From NCBI RefSeq assembly GCF_001006805.1, contig NZ_LN811357.1:35779-99778 (forward strand): 64,000 nt of DNA, given 5' to 3'. Under the pieces are notes generated by a model. It was not told the DNA's origin. It was given only the letters and a program-made list of their open reading frames with translations, and searched no databases. Shown here in pieces: positions 1-7,679 of the stretch; the first letter of the stretch is position 1; each line of letters starts with the position of its first letter. Origin of the DNA: Microvirga massiliensis (GTDB lineage Bacteria; Pseudomonadota; Alphaproteobacteria; Rhizobiales; Beijerinckiaceae). A program made the translations under genes and the position numbers.

Positions 1-1735
1 GGTACATGACCTCGTAGTCGTCCTTCGACTCGAAGGCCGGCTCGACGATCTTCTCGCCCCATTGCAACGAGCGGTTCGACGCCGTGCGCGAGCCGTGGCA
101 TTCGAGCGAGGTCGCGATCGGCAGGAGATAAGTGCCGTTCTGGCGGCCGCTGATCGCCGCGAAAGTGGTCGGATGCGGATCCGCAACCACCAGGAGATCG
201 ATCTTCTCGAGTGCCTTCACCATCTCGGGGATGCGGCTCACGGTGTTGCCGCCGTGCCCCATGACGATCATCGCCCGGATCTTATCCTTCTGGTCGATCT
301 GCTCCATCGGGAGATTCACGGCATCGAACCAGCGCGTCGAGGTGATGCCGGGCGCCTCCATGTTCTCCTTGCGGGAGCGCGGCTTGCGGCCGTATTGGGC
401 CGGCACCTCGTCGAACTGGTTCTGGAACCACTCGTAATCGACTTCCCAGACGCGGGCCCAGTGTTTCCAGGCGGCTTCCGTGAGGCCGTAGTAGAGCGGC
501 AGCGAGGTGACATCGAGCCCGAGATCGGTCGCGCCCTGCACATTGGTGTGGCCGCGGAAAATGTTCGCCCCGGTTCCCGGCGTCCCGACATTGCCGGTCG
601 CAAGGCAGGCAACGCAGAACGCACGCACATTGGCGGTGCCGACTGTGTGCTGGGTAGCGCCCATGCACCAGATGATCGTCGCCGGCTTCTCCGTCGCGAA
701 TTTCTGGGCGACGCGCTTCAATTGCTCGCCCGGCACGCCGGTGATGCGCTCCACTTCATCGGGGGTGTATTTCGCGACCTCCTTGCGGACGTCGTCCATC
801 CCGTAGACGCGCTTGGCGATGAAGTCCTTGTCCTCCCAGCCGTTCTCGAAAATGTGCCAGAGCATGCCCCAGACGAGGGCGATGTCGGTTCCCGAGCGGA
901 AGCGGACATATTCCGTCGCGTGCGCGGCCGTGCGCGTGAAGCGGGGATCCATGACGATCATGTTGCCCCGGTTGATCTCCTTGCTGGCGAGGAGATGCTG
1001 CATCGCGACCGGGTGGGCTTCGGCGGCGTTCGAGCCGATGAAGACCATTGTCCTGGCATTGCGGATGTCGTTGTAGGAGTTCGTCTGGGCGCCGTAGCCC
1101 CAGGTATTGGCGACGCCGGCCACCGTCGTCGAATGGCAAATGCGCGCCTGGTGGTCGACCGAGTTCGTGCCCCAGAAGGCGCCGAACTTGCGCATCAGGT
1201 AGGCGCCCTCGTTCGTGAATTTCGCGGAGCCCAGCCAGTAGACGGAGTCGGCGCCGGATTTCTGACGGATCTCCATCATCTTGTCGCCGATCTCGTCGAT
1301 CGCCTGATCCCACGAGATGCGCTGCCACTGGTTGTTGACGAGCTTCATCGGGTATTTCAGGCGACGCTCGCCATGCACGATCTCGCGGATCGCCGCGCCT
1401 TTGGCACAATGCGTGCCGCGGTTGATCGGGCTTGTCCATGACGGCTCCTGCCCGACCCAGACGCCGTTCTGCACTTCCGCGGTCACCGTGCAGCCCACCG
1501 AGCAATGGGTGCAGATGTTCTTGCGGATCTCGACCGGTGTGCCGGCGGCAACGGGCGCGGCGGCGGCCTTACGCACCGATCCGAGCGGGATCGCGCCCAC
1601 GGCTGCGAGCCCGCCGACTGTAAGGCCCGAGCGTCTCAGGAAAGTCCGGCGGTCGATCGCGCCGGAGGCGAGCCCTGCTCCAAGGGCCTGCAGCTTGCTG
1701 CGGTTTGCGGTGCCGCTCTTGCGCTTGATCAGCAT
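1..1735 (-). CDS. Formate dehydrogenase catalytic (alpha) subunit, Cys-type, 3' end outside window
   Basis: Only the first 578 residues are inside the window; the frame is open to the left edge. Residues 25-50 carry a Tat signal (DRRTFLRRSG, then a hydrophobic run). An N-terminal [4Fe-4S] site follows (CTHCSVGC plus a Cys about 29 residues later in THCAKGA). Then comes the molybdopterin-oxidoreductase body with NAAEAHPV and DPRFTRTAA, typical of FdnG/FdoG-like enzymes. Position 1140-1116 reads DHQARICHST: the residue that is selenocysteine in E. coli FdnG is TGC cysteine here, so no SECIS or selC is required. The expected product is a periplasmic Mo- or W-bisMGD enzyme oxidising formate to CO2. 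The start ATG lies 8 bp after the stop of the small Tat peptide gene. The iron-sulfur and cytochrome b subunits would be expected beyond the left edge. Confidence 0.93.
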   Translation of the reverse strand, partial: MLIKRKSGTANRSKLQALGAGLASGAIDRRTFLRRSGLTVGGLAAVGAIPLGSVRKAAAAPVAAGTPVEIRKNICTHCSVGCTVTAEVQNGVWVGQEPSWTSPINRGTHCAKGAAIREIVHGERRLKYPMKLVNNQWQRISWDQAIDEIGDKMMEIRQKSGADSVYWLGSAKFTNEGAYLMRKFGAFWGTNSVDHQARICHSTTVAGVANTWGYGAQTNSYNDIRNARTMVFIGSNAAEAHPVAMQHLLASKEINRGNMIVMDPRFTRTAAHATEYVRFRSGTDIALVWGMLWHIFENGWEDKDFIAKRVYGMDDVRKEVAKYTPDEVERITGVPGEQLKRVAQKFATEKPATIIWCMGATQHTVGTANVRAFCVACLATGNVGTPGTGANIFRGHTNVQGATDLGLDVTSLPLYYGLTEAAWKHWARVWEVDYEWFQNQFDEVPAQYGRKPRSRKENMEAPGITSTRWFDAVNLPMEQIDQKDKIRAMIVMGHGGNTVSRIPEMVKALEKIDLLVVADPHPTTFAAISGRQNGTYLLPIATSLECHGSRTASNRSLQWGEKIVEPAFESKDDYEVMY

Positions 1736-1742
1736 GGCGCCC

Positions 1743-1964
1743 TCACTTCTTCTTCAGGGTCTCGTAGCCGTTGGTCCGGTAAAAGGCCTTCACGTGATCG
1801 CTCTCGCGATACCGGGCCTTCGTCTCCTCCGGGCCCGGGTCGTAGGCCTGCGCCTCCGTGGAGGCGAGTGGCGATGCGACGGCAGCCACGGCTATCGTCG
1901 AAGCCCCGCCCATCGAACGAAGGAAGCGTCGGCGGTCGATTGCCTTCTTGTCGGTCTCGTTCAT
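1743..1964 (-). CDS. Small Tat-signal protein of formate dehydrogenase clusters
   Basis: 73 residues. It has a twin-arginine signal (DRRRFLRSMGG), a hydrophobic stretch rich in Ala/Val, and a short basic tail ending in three Lys. This matches the family annotated as 'formate dehydrogenase region TAT target', which lies just before the catalytic subunit gene in many proteobacteria. I place the start at 1964 because GGAGG lies 5 nt upstream; an in-frame ATG at 1976 is possible but contains that Shine-Dalgarno sequence. Its biochemical role is not known; by position it may help export or assemble the enzyme. It is followed directly by the catalytic gene. Confidence 0.8.
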   Translation of the reverse strand: MNETDKKAIDRRRFLRSMGGASTIAVAAVASPLASTEAQAYDPGPEETKARYRESDHVKAFYRTNGYETLKKK

Positions 1965-2055
1965 CTGCTCCTCCATCAGGACGAGTCCGCTAGACTTGTC
2001 CGCAGCCGGGCGGCGCGACACCACCCGCGGTGAAACATGTTTCCGACGCGCTCGC

Positions 2056-2658
2056 TCACGCGTCCATCGCAAATGCTTCCGCCTCGATCTCCATGAACAG
2101 CCGTCCGACGAGGCCGGCTGCCCGATAGAAGCCTGCCCGCTGGCACATCTCGCAATCCGCGAAGAAACGGGCCGCCCATGGCTTCAGGTGACGCTCGAAA
2201 AATTGTCGATCGGACCCCGGCTCCGCACCGAGGCGTCCACCGGCAAGGCCGGCCATCACTTCGCACAAGATCGCGATGTGATCTTCGGGCTCGCGCTGCT
2301 CCTCGACACGCTCGATTCCGAGCCGGGCGAGGTCCTCGCGCACCCGCGCGAGCGGCCGCTCGTAGAGAAAGCCGGTGAGATAATAGGATCCGTAGGGCAG
2401 CAACTCCCCTCGTCCGACACCGATGAAGAGATCGAAGAATTCACGCGAGATCGCATCGGGATCCATGCCGAGAGCGGCATCCGCGAGCGCGATATGCGCG
2501 AGGCCGAGCGGACTCCCATCGCCCTTCAGTTCGGACACGCGCGCGAGCACCTCGCCCGTCGGCGCTCGCCCGAAGAGAAGCGCGAGCAACGCATATTCGT
2601 TCGAGCGCAGGAGATCGACCTCGTCGATCTCCTGCCCGTCGGGCACGGGTTCGGTCAT
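2056..2658 (-). CDS. TorD/DmsD-family molecular chaperone for formate dehydrogenase
   Basis: 200 residues, all alpha-helical in character. It shows features of the TorD family: LRSNEYALLALLF near the start, the PYGSYYLTGFLYERPL block around residues 90-110, and EPEDHIAILCEVMAGL around 120-135 (the E-P-x-D-H motif). TorD-like proteins bind the Tat signal and apo-form of a partner molybdoenzyme so that cofactor loads before export. The partner is presumably the catalytic subunit two genes downstream. The ATG at 2658 is chosen because homologs begin near here; the frame is open to 2844 without family-like sequence. No strong Shine-Dalgarno sequence is seen. Confidence 0.85.
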   Translation of the reverse strand: MTEPVPDGQEIDEVDLLRSNEYALLALLFGRAPTGEVLARVSELKGDGSPLGLAHIALADAALGMDPDAISREFFDLFIGVGRGELLPYGSYYLTGFLYERPLARVREDLARLGIERVEEQREPEDHIAILCEVMAGLAGGRLGAEPGSDRQFFERHLKPWAARFFADCEMCQRAGFYRAAGLVGRLFMEIEAEAFAMDA

Positions 2659-2942
2659 TTGATGAAGAGCGAAACGGGATTGGCCGCCAAGGGCAGAGGA
2701 AAGGCGCAGCGCAGGATCGACGGGACGCTGAACAGGATCAGAACTCCAACACGAGGTTACCGAACGTGAGGTGCCGAACGAGAATGAGGAGCCCTCGCTC
2801 TCCGTTGCAGTGACAGCACCTTCGACCCAGAGTGACGCATACATTTCCCAACCGATCGGCGCGTCCGGCTCGCTGCCGGCCCCGCTTCCCGGACGCGATC
2901 ATAGCCCTCCGGGCAAGGCGCGCAAGTCACTCTGGAACCTTT

Positions 2943-3707
2943 TCAAACTGGCCTCGCGCGCCCATGGCGCCGACGAGGCGAATGCGCGAGGCGGTTTTCG
3001 GCGGGCTCGGATCGCACTGCAGCATCGTCGTGCAGTTCCGGCTGCCCGTGGGCGATTGCAGGCGAAGCTTGGCTTTCGGGCGATCCGCCGGCCGGCAGGT
3101 CGACCTCATCGCGCGTATTTTGCTGCAACGCAGCATCAGTGTCGGAGCGTGTTTGCAACCCTTCTACCACTTTGGACTCATCTGGCAGCGCCTGGTCGCT
3201 CTCGTCGGGCGACGCGGTAATTCTTCGTTCGCTCTCCTGGCTCGGACGATTGCTGAAGAGCGTGCGCAAGACACCGTCCGCATCATCACCCGGTAGTAGC
3301 GGCCCATTCCCGGGCACGCCGCCGGGTGTGTTCCAATCCCAGGCATAGTCGCGTGCGTCCCCGACATAGTCGCGGATGGCCGGGTCGACCGACCACATCC
3401 GCCGGAGAGCGGCATTGCGAAGAGCTTCGGGGACTCCCTTCCTGAGAAAGCCCGCGATGTCCGTCTGCGCCGAGATCTCCTCGATTTTCGGCAGCGCCGC
3501 GAGTTCCTCCTCGGTCAGGGTGGGCTCGACCGACGCGGGTGCCGTTCGCTCGGCACCACCGGACGATCCTTCTTCGTCCGGTCCATGACGGAGCGGCTCG
3601 GGGTGGGTGGTACGAGACTCACCCGATGGAGTTTCGGTTCCGGCGCGATTGGCCTCGCGTTTCCGCCGTGACCAGCGAGCCAGGAAATCCTCGCGATCGT
3701 CGCTCAT
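2943..3707 (-). CDS. DUF3306 protein of the formate dehydrogenase cluster
   Basis: 254 residues. The N-terminus (DFLARWSRRKREA) and the central block (LTEEELAALPKIEEI, then FLRKGVPEALRNAALRRMW and DPAIRDYVGDARDYAWDWN) are the recognisable DUF3306 signature. The C-terminal third is low-complexity, rich in Pro, Ser, Glu and Asp, and is probably disordered. It is soluble with no signal peptide. Its start overlaps the end of the DUF3305 gene by 4 bp (ATGA), so the two are translationally coupled. The family occurs in formate dehydrogenase loci; its function is not established. Confidence 0.8.
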   Translation of the reverse strand: MSDDREDFLARWSRRKREANRAGTETPSGESRTTHPEPLRHGPDEEGSSGGAERTAPASVEPTLTEEELAALPKIEEISAQTDIAGFLRKGVPEALRNAALRRMWSVDPAIRDYVGDARDYAWDWNTPGGVPGNGPLLPGDDADGVLRTLFSNRPSQESERRITASPDESDQALPDESKVVEGLQTRSDTDAALQQNTRDEVDLPAGGSPESQASPAIAHGQPELHDDAAVRSEPAENRLAHSPRRRHGRARPV

Positions 3708-4225
3708 CCTTCGTCCTCCCGGTCCCGAGGCCTGCGATCCTTCACGCCGGGGTGGCGGTCGGCGAGAGCCTCCGGATCGGCACGATCCCGCTTGCGCTTG
3801 AAGAAGGTTCGCTCGACGTGAAACGCTTCCACGAAAGCGTGAACGCGAGCCTGGATCTCGAGCGGCATCGGAACGGTCTCGACGATGTCGCCGATGCTGC
3901 CGGCCAGTGCCTCTCCTTCATACGGATCCGCAATCACGGACACGAGTTCGACCTCCTCCCCTGCCGGGCGCAGCACGACCCAGAGCGAAGGCACGGCGGC
4001 GGAAAGATTGTCGCGATAGTGCCCTGTTGCGGAGGAATAGAGCGTGACCTCGGCATCGCCAGCATAGAAGGTTTCGTCGGTCCCATTGCGACCGAGCGGC
4101 GTGCCCGGCTTTGTCTCCGGAACCGCGGGAAGAGCGGCGGTCGGGATCCAGGCATGGCTCGCCCACGGACTCGCCAGCTTTCGCCGTGCGACGACGATGC
4201 CGATATTGAAGTGATCCTGCGCCAT
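3704..4225 (-). CDS. DUF3305 protein of the formate dehydrogenase cluster
   Basis: 173 residues. The N-terminus (NIGIVVARRKLASPWASHAW) with a conserved SxWxxHxW-type pattern and the central DETFYAG/SLWVVLRP segments match DUF3305, the usual upstream partner of DUF3306. The C-terminus is highly charged (KRKRDRADPEA and beyond) and suggests nucleic-acid or protein binding, though this is only composition. It is the first gene after the interruption by the toxin-antitoxin pair, so its promoter must lie between 4226 and about 4400, shared with the divergent antitoxin gene. Function is unknown beyond the link with formate dehydrogenase. Confidence 0.78.
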   Translation of the reverse strand: MAQDHFNIGIVVARRKLASPWASHAWIPTAALPAVPETKPGTPLGRNGTDETFYAGDAEVTLYSSATGHYRDNLSAAVPSLWVVLRPAGEEVELVSVIADPYEGEALAGSIGDIVETVPMPLEIQARVHAFVEAFHVERTFFKRKRDRADPEALADRHPGVKDRRPRDREDEG

Positions 4226-4349
4226 CCCGATCCCTACGCGATCGCTTCTGTCTTAACTCGTCAACTGCCCGGATCCAGCCTGATGGCAAGCCGGCCATCA
4301 GGCTCGACGGCCATCGCATGGTGAATAGGACAGGCGGCGGCAATTTTCA

Positions 4350-4393
4350 TTGCAGTCGCTGCATTTTGTCACTATAGTAGTGAATATGACTAC
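4350..4393 (+). promoter_or_regulatory. Promoter and operator of the Phd/VapC pair
   Basis: A sigma70-like promoter can be read as TTGCAG (4350-4355), an 18-nt spacer and TATAGT (4374-4379). Two overlapping inverted repeats cover the -10: CACTATAGTAGTG (4370-4382) and GTAGT-7nt-ACTAC (4377-4393). Such short TAGT/ACTA dyads over the promoter are what is expected for autorepression by a Phd/YefM antitoxin. Inference from position and symmetry. Confidence 0.5.
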
Positions 4394-4408
4394 TTTTCTG
4401 GAGCCGTT

Positions 4409-4654
4409 ATGGAAGAAACCGTTTCGGCAGCCGACGCCAATCGCAAATTCTCTCTTCTTCTGCGTGGCGTTCGCGATGGCCACAGCTATGTCGTGACGAG
4501 CCATGGAAAGCCCGTCGCGCGGATCGTTCCTGCAGGTCGGAACGAGAGCGCTGCAACGGGTGTGCGCGCAGCGCTGCTGTCCCGCCTCGAACAACAACCT
4601 ATCAACGACGCGGAGCGCTGGACGCGCGACGATCTTTATGAGGACGATCCGTGA
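4409..4654 (+). CDS. Type II antitoxin, Phd/YefM family
   Basis: 81 residues. The N-terminal half has the Phd/YefM fold signature: VSAADANRKFSLLLRGVRDG, then YVVTSHGKPVARIVPA. The C-terminal half (ERWTRDDLYEDD) is the acidic, flexible toxin-binding tail. The stop overlaps the GTG start of the PIN-domain toxin gene by 4 bp. It should bind its own promoter at the dyads near 4370-4393. The pair runs opposite to the formate dehydrogenase genes on both sides, so it is an insertion in that operon. Confidence 0.9.
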   Translation: MEETVSAADANRKFSLLLRGVRDGHSYVVTSHGKPVARIVPAGRNESAATGVRAALLSRLEQQPINDAERWTRDDLYEDDP

Positions 4655-5109
4655 GGGTCGCGCTCGACACGAATGTTCTCGCTTATGCCGAGGGCGTGAA
4701 CGGGATCGGGCGGCGTGACGTCGCCCTCGATCTCGTTCGCAGACTGCCCCAAGAGACGACCGTCATCCCGGTTCAAGTGCTTGGCGAATTATTCAACGTG
4801 CTGGTCCGCAAGGCGGGACGATCGCGCAGCGATGCCCGTGATGCTCTGCTGAGTTGGAGCGACACTTTTGCCATTGTCGAGACGTCATCGAAAGTCATGC
4901 TGTCGGCCATCGATCTGGCAGCGGACCATCACTTCGGCATCTGGGACGCAGTCATCCTGTCTGCCGCCTCGAACGCGAGTTGTCGGCTGCTTCTGTCGGA
5001 GGATCTTCAAGCGGACTTCACATGGGGTGGAGTGACAATCATCGATCCATTCGCATCACCACGCCACGTGCTGCTGGATGCCCTTCTGGGCGGCGCTCCC
5101 AGTCCATAG
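4651..5109 (+). CDS. Type II toxin, PIN-domain ribonuclease (VapC-like)
   Basis: 152 residues starting at GTG 4651, overlapping the antitoxin stop. PIN-domain acidic residues are visible: LDTNVLAY near the start (first Asp), the ELFNVL Glu around residue 48, and the WDAVILSAA Asp near 109 followed by LLLSEDL. Length fits VapC. The expected action is Mg-dependent cleavage of RNA (tRNA or rRNA in characterised VapC proteins) when the antitoxin is degraded. It ends 26 bp before the convergent end of the DUF6352 gene. Confidence 0.9.
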   Translation: MRVALDTNVLAYAEGVNGIGRRDVALDLVRRLPQETTVIPVQVLGELFNVLVRKAGRSRSDARDALLSWSDTFAIVETSSKVMLSAIDLAADHHFGIWDAVILSAASNASCRLLLSEDLQADFTWGGVTIIDPFASPRHVLLDALLGGAPSP

Positions 5110-5135
5110 CCGGAGCCATTATATGGCAGGCAGGC

Positions 5136-6143
5136 TCATGCAGCCCGCACCCGTCCGTGCAAGGGCAGGCCGACGATCAGATTCTGGGGCTTCATCCGCA
5201 GCGTCCGAGCCTGATCCATGGCCATAATCAGGTAGACGGGACTTCCCTCGGCGCGTGGGTCCAGGACCGCTCCCGGCTCGAAGTCCAGGCGGAACAGGGC
5301 AAGGACGCGTTCGCCCGCTTCGGGGTCGATCTCCTCGTTCCGCCATAGCGCGTTGCCAATGCGCGTCGCCTCCGCATCGAGCACGACGAACCAGCGCCAG
5401 TCGCGATCCTCGATGCGATCGAGTGGCGTGACGCGCACGGTCACGTGCAGAAGGTGACGCACAAACGTCTCGATCGCGCGGGCGAGACCGTCCCGGCTGC
5501 GCGGTTGCGAACCGATGGCGAGCGCCATCGTGAAGGCATCCGAGCGGCTCCAGTAGGTCCAGGCATTCTCCTCGTCGAGAACGTCGAGCTCGGTCGTTGG
5601 GTCACGCCCGAGCATCGCAACGAGGGGAGAGGCTCCCTGTCCTTTCTGGTGCTCTTCCACGAGCTCGAGATCCGCCAGGAGCATCGTACCCTCGTGGAGC
5701 GACGCGCGTTGCGGGCGAAAGAAGAGTTCCGCCGCCCGCAGGACGTACGGGTCGTCGCAGCCGTCGAGGGCGTTGCGCAGGATGAGGTGAACGAGATGAT
5801 TGAGGAAGAGCGGCGGCACCTGCACGCCGTTGCGGACGATCGCGAGATACGCGCCTTCGACCGTTCCGGACTTCAGGAGGCAGTCCCGGAAAGCGATCAT
5901 GAAGGCCCAGTTCTCCCGCGCATCGGGATCGGCGAGCCGTTCGACCTCACGCGCATCAACCTCTCTGCGGGGATCTGCGAGGAGCAATGCGTGGAGCGCG
6001 CGCTCGGCCGGGCACGCCTCCTCGGGCGGGACGAGTTCCGGTCTCGCGAGATAGGCGAGAAGGAGCTCGTCGGTCACCGCCAAGCCACCGCCATCCGTTC
6101 GCCGCGTCAGATGATGGCCGGACGAAACCCAGAACTCGCGCAT
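5136..6143 (-). CDS. DUF6352 protein of the formate dehydrogenase cluster
   Basis: 335 residues beginning MREFWVSSGHHL, the characteristic start of this family. The protein is mostly helical with no signal peptide or membrane segment. Central blocks such as LILRNALDGCDDPYVLRAAELFFRPQ and EENAWTYWSRSDAFTMAL are conserved-looking. Its role is unknown. The family travels with DUF6505, the ligase-like protein and DUF3305/3306 in formate dehydrogenase loci of Hyphomicrobiales. It is separated from the DUF6505 gene by 79 bp and, on its downstream side, from DUF3305 by the antiparallel toxin-antitoxin pair. Confidence 0.72.
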   Translation of the reverse strand: MREFWVSSGHHLTRRTDGGGLAVTDELLLAYLARPELVPPEEACPAERALHALLLADPRREVDAREVERLADPDARENWAFMIAFRDCLLKSGTVEGAYLAIVRNGVQVPPLFLNHLVHLILRNALDGCDDPYVLRAAELFFRPQRASLHEGTMLLADLELVEEHQKGQGASPLVAMLGRDPTTELDVLDEENAWTYWSRSDAFTMALAIGSQPRSRDGLARAIETFVRHLLHVTVRVTPLDRIEDRDWRWFVVLDAEATRIGNALWRNEEIDPEAGERVLALFRLDFEPGAVLDPRAEGSPVYLIMAMDQARTLRMKPQNLIVGLPLHGRVRAA

Positions 6144-6222
6144 CGGACCTCAACTCCACAACCGGCCGTGTCCTTGGCCTGCCGGATCGGCCGGCGGCCA
6201 GGAGACGACCGCGACAGGTACA

Positions 6223-6768
6223 TCAGTGCTTCTCGTCAAGGTTGATGAGATCGACGTGCTCCTCTACCTCATCGGTTTCGACGAACTCGAAAGCGCGCGC
6301 GAAGGCGTGCAGGCCATCGCCGCCCTTCATGGCCTCGGGGCGCCGGTTGAGCGTGCGAAACTGTTCTCGGATCACCCCGGCTTCGATCGTGCGGCGCATC
6401 GCGATCACGGTACCGAGCGGATGATCGGCCAGGGACTTCGCAAGCCGAACCTCTTCCTGCGCCACTTCCTCGGCCTCGGCGAGGCTCGGCGCACCGAAAT
6501 GCTTCACGAGCCCCTCAGCAAAGCGCGAGACGACCGCAGCTTCCTCATCGGCCGTGATTTCGGCCACGTCGACCAGCGTCGAAAACCCGAGGCTCTCGGT
6601 TCCGAGAAAGCCGGCCCGGAACGCCGCTCTCTCCTTGGGATCGAGATCTTCAAGCTCAAGGCCGACGAAAAAGCCGGATCCCGGGACGGCCCATTCGCCG
6701 GGCTCTGCAGCCCGGGCGAAGACGAACGTGTCGGAAGGATCGAGCCGCAAGGCGCGAAGCATTTTCAT
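6223..6768 (-). CDS. DUF6505 protein of the formate dehydrogenase cluster
   Basis: 181 residues from the ATG at 6768, which overlaps the stop of the upstream ligase-like gene as ATGA; this coupling decides the start over an upstream in-frame ATG at 6810. The N-terminal part (MKMLRALRLDPSDTFVF and AEPGEWAVPGSGFFV) is family-like. The rest is helical with a conserved-looking HFGAPSLAEAEEVA segment. Soluble, no known motif, function unknown. Its tight coupling to the ligase-like gene suggests the two act together. Confidence 0.7.
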   Translation of the reverse strand: MKMLRALRLDPSDTFVFARAAEPGEWAVPGSGFFVGLELEDLDPKERAAFRAGFLGTESLGFSTLVDVAEITADEEAAVVSRFAEGLVKHFGAPSLAEAEEVAQEEVRLAKSLADHPLGTVIAMRRTIEAGVIREQFRTLNRRPEAMKGGDGLHAFARAFEFVETDEVEEHVDLINLDEKH

Positions 6769-7520
6769 AGGCCGACGAGCCGCGGCAGGCCGGTCTTGCG
6801 ATCGAGCCAAGTGGCGTCCTGAAGCGGGCCCAGAAGCGGCACCCGTGCCGGCATCCCCTCCCGATGCACGAGCAGGTCGCCGTTCGTGTCGAGCCCGCGC
6901 CGCGCTTCACCAGCGTCTACGGACAGATGGGCGAGGTATTTGCTCGCGACCACCTCGAAGCCCTGCTCGTTCCATAGGTCGAAGGCCACGAGGAGATGTC
7001 GCGCGAAGCTCTCGACGATCGAGCCGTGTTCCTGCGGATCGAATCCCTCTTCCTCGAGGAAGGTCACCTCGGGCAGCAACCCGGTATCACGGTGGCCGAC
7101 GGGGGATGCGAGCAGCATCGCGCCGAAGACCAGGAAATCGGGTACCTCCTCCTCGGGACAGTCCTCGGGCCAGCCGAGCCGCGCGCCGCCGATCCGCGCG
7201 TCGTTGAAGTGCACGGTGCCGGGCCACGTGAATGTGATCGGCCGCTCGGGCGGTGCGAAGGAGGCGAGCGCATCCACGAGTGCAACCATGCCGGCGAAGA
7301 AGCCGCGCCGTGCGGAGACCAGCGGTTCCTCGGGTTCGAGCACGACTGCGAATTCCAGTACGTCGAAACGGCCCACGGAAACGAGAGTGCCGGCTCCGGA
7401 TTCCCGGCCGATGCGGCAGGCATGGGCGAAGGCGTCGCCCGACTCGCGGAGCGACACCAGCCGGTATCCTGGCGGAAGAGCGAGAACCGGCGAGGAGGTC
7501 CTGGGAGCGGAACTGGGCAT
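6765..7520 (-). CDS. Biotin/lipoate A/B ligase-like protein of the formate dehydrogenase cluster
   Basis: 251 residues. The fold suggestion comes from the segment RPITFTWPGTVHFNDARIGGARLGWP, which resembles the W-P-(N/G)-D and I-x-G core of biotin protein ligase and lipoate ligase catalytic domains, and from the order of strands around it. The Lys used by true BirA/LplA enzymes (K in GxKxxG) is replaced here (GGARLG), so it may bind a related ligand without ligation. It is the first gene of the minus-strand series, with a divergent Fe-S protein gene upstream. Identification as ligase-like is moderate; the substrate is unknown. Confidence 0.62.
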   Translation of the reverse strand: MPSSAPRTSSPVLALPPGYRLVSLRESGDAFAHACRIGRESGAGTLVSVGRFDVLEFAVVLEPEEPLVSARRGFFAGMVALVDALASFAPPERPITFTWPGTVHFNDARIGGARLGWPEDCPEEEVPDFLVFGAMLLASPVGHRDTGLLPEVTFLEEEGFDPQEHGSIVESFARHLLVAFDLWNEQGFEVVASKYLAHLSVDAGEARRGLDTNGDLLVHREGMPARVPLLGPLQDATWLDRKTGLPRLVGL

Positions 7521-7568
7521 GGCGTTGCGGACGATGCAGACCCTTCGCGGTGCGGTGTGATCCGGATC

Positions 7569-7584
7569 GCCGGTTGCGACCGGC
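7569..7584. promoter_or_regulatory. Inverted repeat between divergent formate dehydrogenase accessory genes
   Basis: GCCGGT-TGCG-ACCGGC forms a perfect 6-bp dyad between the ligase-like gene (start 7520, minus) and the Fe-S protein gene (start about 7680, plus). It could be an operator or the base of a leader hairpin. It is the only clear symmetry in this 159-bp divergent region; no convincing -35/-10 pair could be chosen. Confidence 0.25.
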
Positions 7585-7679
7585 GGTCTCTATCGGTTTC
7601 CTGGAACCGTTCTAGTATAGGAGCCGACCCTCCAGCGCGAGAAGCGTCAAAACGCCCCCGAATGGTGGCAAGGAGCAGT

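Noticed and set aside
1114..1140. Selenocysteine site in formate dehydrogenase
   Set aside because: The codon at the Sec position is TGC (Cys), not TGA, and no in-frame stop occurs there.
62..1441. Long plus-strand frame of 459 residues
   Set aside because: It lies antisense to the formate dehydrogenase subunit, whose Tat signal, Fe-S cysteines and Cys/Sec site are clear on the minus strand. The plus frame has no recognisable domain.
6996..7661. N-terminal extension of the Fe-S protein
   Set aside because: This part of the open frame is antisense to the ligase-like gene and has no family-like sequence; a good ribosome site precedes GTG 7680.
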